9,647 nt of DNA from an uncultured bacterium (GTDB lineage: Bacteria > Bacillota_I > Bacilli_A > RF39 > UBA660), in contig CAJMOW010000042.1 in assembly GCA_905215145.1 (NCBI GenBank), positions 1 to 9,647 on the forward strand. Direction: 5' to 3'. The position numbers and the translations under genes are program-made. Positions 6,823 to 9,647 of this stretch are shown here, piece by piece. A model generated the notes under the pieces. It was not told the DNA's origin and ran no database searches. It saw only the letters and a list, made by a program, of their open reading frames with translations. The first letter of the stretch is position 1. Every line of letters begins with the position of its first letter.

Positions 6823-7790
6823 TATCTAGCCTTACCTTCCATAGTAATTTCTTCTTGCATTTCATTTGAATTAACTACTTGGAGTTGTTGCTGTCTTAAA
6901 TACATCATTCGTTGTCTATCTAATTCTCTTGATTTAGCAAATTGTTCAAGTTTTTCTTGTACCATTTTTTCTTTTGATATATTTTTAGAAACTTTTTCAC
7001 TTGCTTGTTTAACCCAATCTTGATTTAAAAAAGATAGATTATTACTTTTTTCTACATAACATCTTGGCATATGGTATTTCAACGGTTTATTACCAAAATT
7101 ATTAGTTTCATTTATTCCTTTTTCATAATTCATTGAATCCCAAATTATATCAACAAGAAAATTTTTACCATCGATTGTTATAATATTCCATGCATGTTTA
7201 TTACTTGCAACTTGACTACAATCAATACCTTGTCTTGTACATAATTCTGTATATATATGGGCATATCCATTACAAGTTGATAATTGATTAGTTAATCCTG
7301 TTAAAGTATCCCAAGTTCTTGTTCTTTGATAAGTACTCGCAATATCACCAGCATCTTGGGGTTCTCTATAAACAATATCTGCTTTCATATACTCATATAA
7401 GTACAAAGCTTTTTCATATTGATTCCAATTTGGATCAATATTTTTTTCTATTGATTCAATTTTTGTAATTATTGCATCTAGTTCTTCTTTTGAATAAGTT
7501 GCTTTTTCCCTTAAATAATCCATATGTTTATTTCTTACACTTTTAGCATATTCTTCGGTTAATCCACCATCAATTCTTACTTCTATATTACTAGGTAACC
7601 TATCAATTATGGAATGAGTTAAACCTATTGTATTAGGTAATTCTACTAATATTCTTTCGCTTGTATTTGATTGAGTAATTTGAGTTATAATCTGGTCTAA
7701 ATCATTAACATTACATTTATATACATTACCTGGTTCATATGCTTGATATGTAACAGATTCATCAAATTTTCTTGGTTCTAAACTTATCAT
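6822..7790 (-). CDS. Transglutaminase-like superfamily protein, cytoplasmic (322 aa)
   Basis: Residues about 125-222 form a transglutaminase/protease-like core with all three expected catalytic positions: Cys173 in STCNGYAHIYTELC, His199 in NKHAWNIITIDG and Asp214 in FLVDIIWDS. Family members act as cysteine peptidases, peptide N-glycanase-like hydrolases or crosslinking enzymes; the substrate cannot be predicted here. Residues 1-100 are a separate region of mixed strands and helices, with an SNIEVRIDGGL segment. The C-terminal 70 residues are highly charged, Gln-rich and likely coiled coil. There is no signal peptide. ATG 7788-7790 follows AGGAGG at a 4-nt spacing, a strong site. It lies 33 bp after the upstream broken gene and overlaps the next by TAATG. 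It is the only clearly intact gene in an otherwise decayed stretch. Confidence 0.85.
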   Translation of the reverse strand: MISLEPRKFDESVTYQAYEPGNVYKCNVNDLDQIITQITQSNTSERILVELPNTIGLTHSIIDRLPSNIEVRIDGGLTEEYAKSVRNKHMDYLREKATYSKEELDAIITKIESIEKNIDPNWNQYEKALYLYEYMKADIVYREPQDAGDIASTYQRTRTWDTLTGLTNQLSTCNGYAHIYTELCTRQGIDCSQVASNKHAWNIITIDGKNFLVDIIWDSMNYEKGINETNNFGNKPLKYHMPRCYVEKSNNLSFLNQDWVKQASEKVSKNISKEKMVQEKLEQFAKSRELDRQRMMYLRQQQLQVVNSNEMQEEITMEGKAR

Positions 7791-7823
7791 AGTACCTCCT
7801 AATTAACTATCTATTTTTAGTTT

Positions 7824-8388
7824 TTAAATATCATATCCACTAGCTTTTACAACAGATTCATTTAGAACATAAACTTGCATTGTTCCTGCTTCAAATATAT
7901 CTTTTGTATAATCATTGCAACTTTAAAAACAAAATTCAAATTGTCCAAAATAATTTTCTTCATTCGTAGGAGAATAATTTGCTACTATTTTTCCATAGTT
8001 ATATGATACTTCATATACTTTCATTCCTTCTTTATCAATATTTTTATCATTAAATTGTTCTCCAAGAAGTCATAGAATAAATTGTTCTTTATAATATTAT
8101 CAATACCTTTTTAATTTAAAGTATTGTATTCCGCCATTTTCATCTCTATTTTCTTCTAACTTAATTCCATTAGATTCACATTTTTTTAAAACTGTATTTC
8201 TAATAATGTCCTTGTGTCATAGGACTAACAAAAGTAACTTCTGTTTTATAATCAATTAATTGAGCTATTGTTGTTTTTGTATCAAGTGGTAATTAGAAAA
8301 CCACCAGCATTAATATTTTATTTATATTACAATAGTAAACGAATGAAATTTTTTTTGCTTCCATAATGTTTTCGTAAATATTTTCATT
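7824..8388 (-). pseudogene. Unidentified gene with multiple frameshifts
   Basis: Joining frames gives one plausible protein of roughly 180-200 residues. It begins near ATG 8363-8365 or 8386-8388 (EAKKISFVYCNIN), then AGGFLI, PLDTKTTIAQLIDYKTEV, SPMTQG, IIRNTVLKKCESNGIKLEE and DENGGIQYFKLK. It continues with GEQFNDKNIDKEGMKVYEV, NYGKIVANYSPTNEENYF and CNDYTKDIFEAGTMQVYVL, and ends VVKASGYDI at TAA 7824-7826. At least four frame changes plus an in-frame TGA and TAA break it. The pieces keep protein-like composition across the shifts, so the decay looks recent. It sits 33 bp upstream of the transglutaminase-like gene on the same strand and was probably in the same operon. I do not recognise the family. 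Confidence 0.6.
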
Positions 8389-8433
8389 TAGAATTACCTT
8401 ATTTTATAGGGGTTCCCAACTATTTTGGACACA

Positions 8434-8463
8434 TTTCCATTTTTTTTAGAAACAAAATGGAAA
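8434..8463. repeat. Perfect 10-bp inverted repeat
   Basis: TTTCCATTTT (8434-8443) and AAAATGGAAA (8454-8463) are perfect complements around a 10-nt loop. On the plus strand a T-run follows 7 nt later (TTTTTTTA near 8472), so it could weakly terminate rightward transcription. On the minus strand no T-run follows. It sits downstream of the SEC-C relic and next to a short GC-richer GGGGTTCCC, and may mark the edge of a former mobile element. Confidence 0.5.
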
Positions 8464-8537
8464 CATTTTGGCTTTTTTTACGATTTTTTAAAATTTTCAA
8501 ATTCTCACAAACCATTTATTTATAAGATTTTGCAAGC

Positions 8538-8582
8538 TTATTTACCACAACATTGTTTATATTTCTTATCTGAGCCATATGG
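8538..8582 (-). pseudogene. C-terminal SEC-C zinc-motif relic
   Basis: The minus strand reads PYGSDKKYKQCCGK followed by TAA at 8538-8540. This is the ending of a SEC-C motif, normally CPCGS.KKYK.CCGK, found at the C-terminus of SecA and many other proteins. The first Cys pair has decayed (LPYG instead of PCPCG) and a TGA stands three codons before PYG. Nothing coding-like continues upstream, so the parent protein cannot be named. The plus-strand open frame across this stretch is only its antisense shadow. Confidence 0.6.
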
Positions 8583-8642
8583 TAATCAAAATCTAGTATA
8601 TATAGTACATATAGTATTATAAGTACTATGCGTTCACGGGTG

Positions 8643-8660
8643 TTTGCACACAAATTGCAC
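8643..8660. repeat. GCACACA-type repeat, copy 1
   Basis: TTTGCACACAAATTGCAC recurs with one inserted A as TTTGCACACAAAATTGCA at 9583-9600, in the same orientation. Each copy contains a doubled TTGCACA-like core. The pair brackets the GNAT gene and the thrS relic at a distance of about 940 bp. An 11-bp direct repeat CATTATATCAT (8662-8672 and 8693-8703) follows immediately. Confidence 0.55.
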
Positions 8661-8702
8661 ACATTATATCATCAACATTCGTTCTCTAAATTCATTATAT
8701 CA

Positions 8703-9206
8703 TTAAATTTCATACAAATATATATTTTCTTTATAACATTCATCGAATATATTCCAATTTTCTTGTTTTATAAATTTCCCAGCTAAATGTTTATAGAATT
8801 CATTTGAAGAATTGCCATCAAGACATCCTATGACAACTTTATTAAATCCTTTTTCCTTTAATTTAGAAAATGCGACATTAATTAATGCCTTGCCATAACC
8901 TTTTCCTTTAGCAGAAGATAAAAGATATAATACTTGAACTTCTCCATATCCTATAAAATCATCTCTCTCTGATTCTTTTATTTTTAAAATGCCAACTATT
9001 TTTTTATTTTCTTCTAATACATAATGATAATCATCTTGTTTAAATTTTTTTATTTCATTCTTTATTCTTTCAACTTTATTAGAAGAAATATTTTCTAACA
9101 ATTTATCAGATACTATCCCTTTCAAGTTATCATTCCAACTAGAAATATTTACATTAATCCAATCTTCACAATCTTTTAACTCTTTTTTTCTAATAATATA
9201 TTCCAT
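8703..9206 (-). CDS. GNAT-family N-acetyltransferase (167 aa)
   Basis: The acetyl-CoA loop is clear: YLLSSAKGKGYGKALINVAF at about residues 94-113, with the Q/R-x-x-G-x-G/A signature in the form AKGKGYG. It is preceded by a strand carrying GEVQVL and an upstream VGILKI strand. The later VVIGCLDGNSSNEFYKHLAGKF segment supplies the conserved Asn and FY of motif B. Length fits a single GNAT domain, and no signal or membrane segment is seen. I chose ATG 9204-9206 over the GTG two codons upstream because AGAGG (9214-9218 complement) then sits 7 nt away. That ribosome site overlaps the stop codon of the thrS relic, so the two were once adjacent operon genes or are still co-transcribed. The acceptor substrate cannot be predicted. 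Confidence 0.9.
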   Translation of the reverse strand: MEYIIRKKELKDCEDWINVNISSWNDNLKGIVSDKLLENISSNKVERIKNEIKKFKQDDYHYVLEENKKIVGILKIKESERDDFIGYGEVQVLYLLSSAKGKGYGKALINVAFSKLKEKGFNKVVIGCLDGNSSNEFYKHLAGKFIKQENWNIFDECYKENIYLYEI

Positions 9207-9217
9207 TATCACACCTC

Positions 9218-9406
9218 TTATCTTTTTTTTATTTCTTGTTTCATAAATTCTATAAATTCATCAATAGACATTGAGTAAGTTTCTTCACTTCCATATTTAC
9301 GGTAACTAATTAAATTATTATCTCTTTCATTATCTCCTATGATAAGTGTAATTGGATTTTTCATAACATTACTTTGTCTAATCTTTTTATCCATATTTTC
9401 TTTGAA
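9218..9406 (-). pseudogene. thrS: 3'-terminal fragment of threonyl-tRNA synthetase
   Basis: The 58 codons from ATG 9392-9394 to TAA 9218-9220 read DKKIRQSNVMKNPITLIIGD, then NERDNNLISYRKYG and SMSIDEFIEFMKQEIKKR. This is the end of the anticodon-binding domain of ThrRS (KIR...K.PY..V.GD.E...... V..R.YG...... FI..I..EI). Four further in-frame codons (FKEN) precede the ATG before a TAA at 9407-9409, so about 580 upstream residues of a normal ThrRS are absent. No ribosome site precedes the ATG. It cannot be an active synthetase, because the catalytic and editing domains are missing. The breakpoint lies near 9395-9410. Another complete thrS must exist elsewhere in the genome if this is a cell that lives on its own translation system. 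Confidence 0.8.
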
Positions 9407-9428
9407 TTAAACATTTTTTTCACTCCTT
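9361..9428 (-). other. Good ribosome site and start codon leading into the thrS relic out of frame
   Basis: AAGGAG (complement of 9423-9428) lies 8 nt before an ATG (9412-9414) that opens a 17-codon frame, MFNSKKIWIKRLDKVML, ending at TGA 9361-9363. The frame is offset from the thrS relic. A strong start feeding a nonsense peptide suggests that the 5' end of another gene was joined to the 3' end of thrS by deletion. Confidence 0.35.
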
Positions 9429-9434
9429 ACTACT

Positions 9435-9472
9435 AAAAAACAGTGTTATCCCTCTAAAGTGACATAATACTG
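9435..9472 (-). terminator. Terminator-like hairpin upstream of the thrS relic
   Basis: On the minus strand CAGTATTAT and ATAACACTG (complements of 9464-9472 and 9441-9449) form a 9-bp stem with one A-C mismatch around a 14-nt loop, followed by TTTTTT. A ribosome site and ATG follow within 20 nt, the layout of either a leader attenuator or the terminator of a gene further right. On the plus strand the stem pairs fully with a G-U wobble but lacks a T-tail. Confidence 0.45.
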
Positions 9473-9546
9473 CTTCATCACATAAAATTTTATTATAAAT
9501 TAATTTTTTTACATAGCTTAAATCATTATAAATAAAGGTTTTATAT

Positions 9547-9585
9547 AAAATGTGTGCATAGTTTTTTTATTTATGCACACATTTT
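9547..9585. repeat. 14-bp perfect inverted repeat, bidirectional-terminator-like
   Basis: AAAATGTGTGCATA (9547-9560) and TATGCACACATTTT (9572-9585) are exact complements around an 11-nt loop. The AAAA/TTTT ends give a short U-run on either strand, as in bidirectional terminators. It merges on its right with the GCACACA repeat at 9583-9600. The stretch 9473-9647 contains no gene I can support. Confidence 0.7.
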
Positions 9586-9600
9586 GCACACAAAATTGCA
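9583..9600. repeat. GCACACA-type repeat, copy 2
   Basis: TTTGCACACAAAATTGCA, one base longer inside than copy 1 at 8643-8660. It abuts the perfect inverted repeat on its left. To its right lies TTTTTGGACA; a similar TTTTGGACA occurs at 8424-8432 near the other copy, which hints that a longer repeated element is present in pieces. Confidence 0.5.
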
Positions 9601-9647
9601 TTTTTGGACAAAAATTGGCCATTTTTATCAATTTTTTAATTTTTCTA

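Noticed and set aside
4536..8400. TGA read as Trp (mycoplasma-like code) as the reason for broken genes
   Set aside because: Several breaks are frame changes or TAA stops, which recoding would not heal; intact genes use TGG for Trp and are not interrupted by TGA.
8425..8622. Plus-strand 65-codon ORF
   Set aside because: It is the complement of the SEC-C relic; Leu-Pro-Gln-His-Cys-Leu-Tyr is the antisense of Lys-Tyr-Lys-Gln-Cys-Cys-Gly.
8602..8629. ATAGTAC...GTACTAT inverted repeat
   Set aside because: Seven-bp arms in simple TA-rich sequence; too weak to call an element or terminator.
8643..9600. CRISPR array from the GCACACA repeats
   Set aside because: Only two copies, short, with no regular spacers and no cas genes.
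9410..9647. T-box leader expected before a threonyl-tRNA synthetase gene
   Set aside because: No TGGNACCGCG-like box or stem I features are visible; only a hairpin with a T-run is present.

Overview
This is a strongly AT-rich window in which every supportable gene lies on the minus strand, so transcription runs from high to low coordinates. All stops seen in intact genes are TAA, Trp is encoded by TGG, and AGGAGG/GAGGTG-type ribosome sites precede several genes. That suggests a low-GC Bacillota, perhaps an Erysipelotrichia-, Mollicutes-related or clostridial gut organism. This placement is an inference from composition and gene families; there is no rRNA or tRNA to confirm it.

Region A (1-4484) is an intact surface-fibre-like locus. 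In transcription order it holds: a promoter near 4456-4484; a 371-aa collagen-like protein with a globular C-terminal head and its own terminator; a 618-aa protein with a pectate-lyase-like beta-helix, a bacterial Ig-like unit and a WxL-like C-terminal domain; and two overlapping small genes (119 and 181 aa) with Cna-B/prealbumin-like folds that share an unusual C-terminal motif. An intrinsic terminator at 274-311 closes the unit. None of the four proteins has a visible signal peptide, membrane anchor or LPXTG motif, which is odd for proteins built from extracellular modules. At the far left edge a separate leftward promoter precedes what may be the first 11 codons of another gene.

Region B (4536-8582) is a decayed mobile island. 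It holds a tyrosine recombinase with a collapsed catalytic domain, a truncated RhuM-family gene fused to the 3' side of a broken SIMPL-domain (DUF541) gene, a frameshifted small gene, a badly frameshifted unknown gene and a relic of a SEC-C zinc motif. The one clearly intact gene is a 322-aa cytoplasmic transglutaminase-like protein whose Cys-His-Asp triad is preserved. It is translationally coupled (TAATG) to the small gene behind it.

Region C (8640-9647) holds an intact GNAT acetyltransferase. The ribosome site of this gene overlaps the stop codon of a 58-codon relic of the 3' end of threonyl-tRNA synthetase. Upstream is a non-coding stretch with a terminator-like hairpin, a 14-bp perfect inverted repeat and GCACACA-rich repeats; a near-copy of these repeats lies on the other side of the GNAT gene.

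The best candidate for something undescribed is Region A, a compact set of leaderless extracellular-type proteins. Second is the transglutaminase-small protein-SIMPL operon in Region B. Many lesions in Region B are frameshifts, so sequencing error is a possible alternative for some of them, but the deletions and gene fusions are not explained that way.
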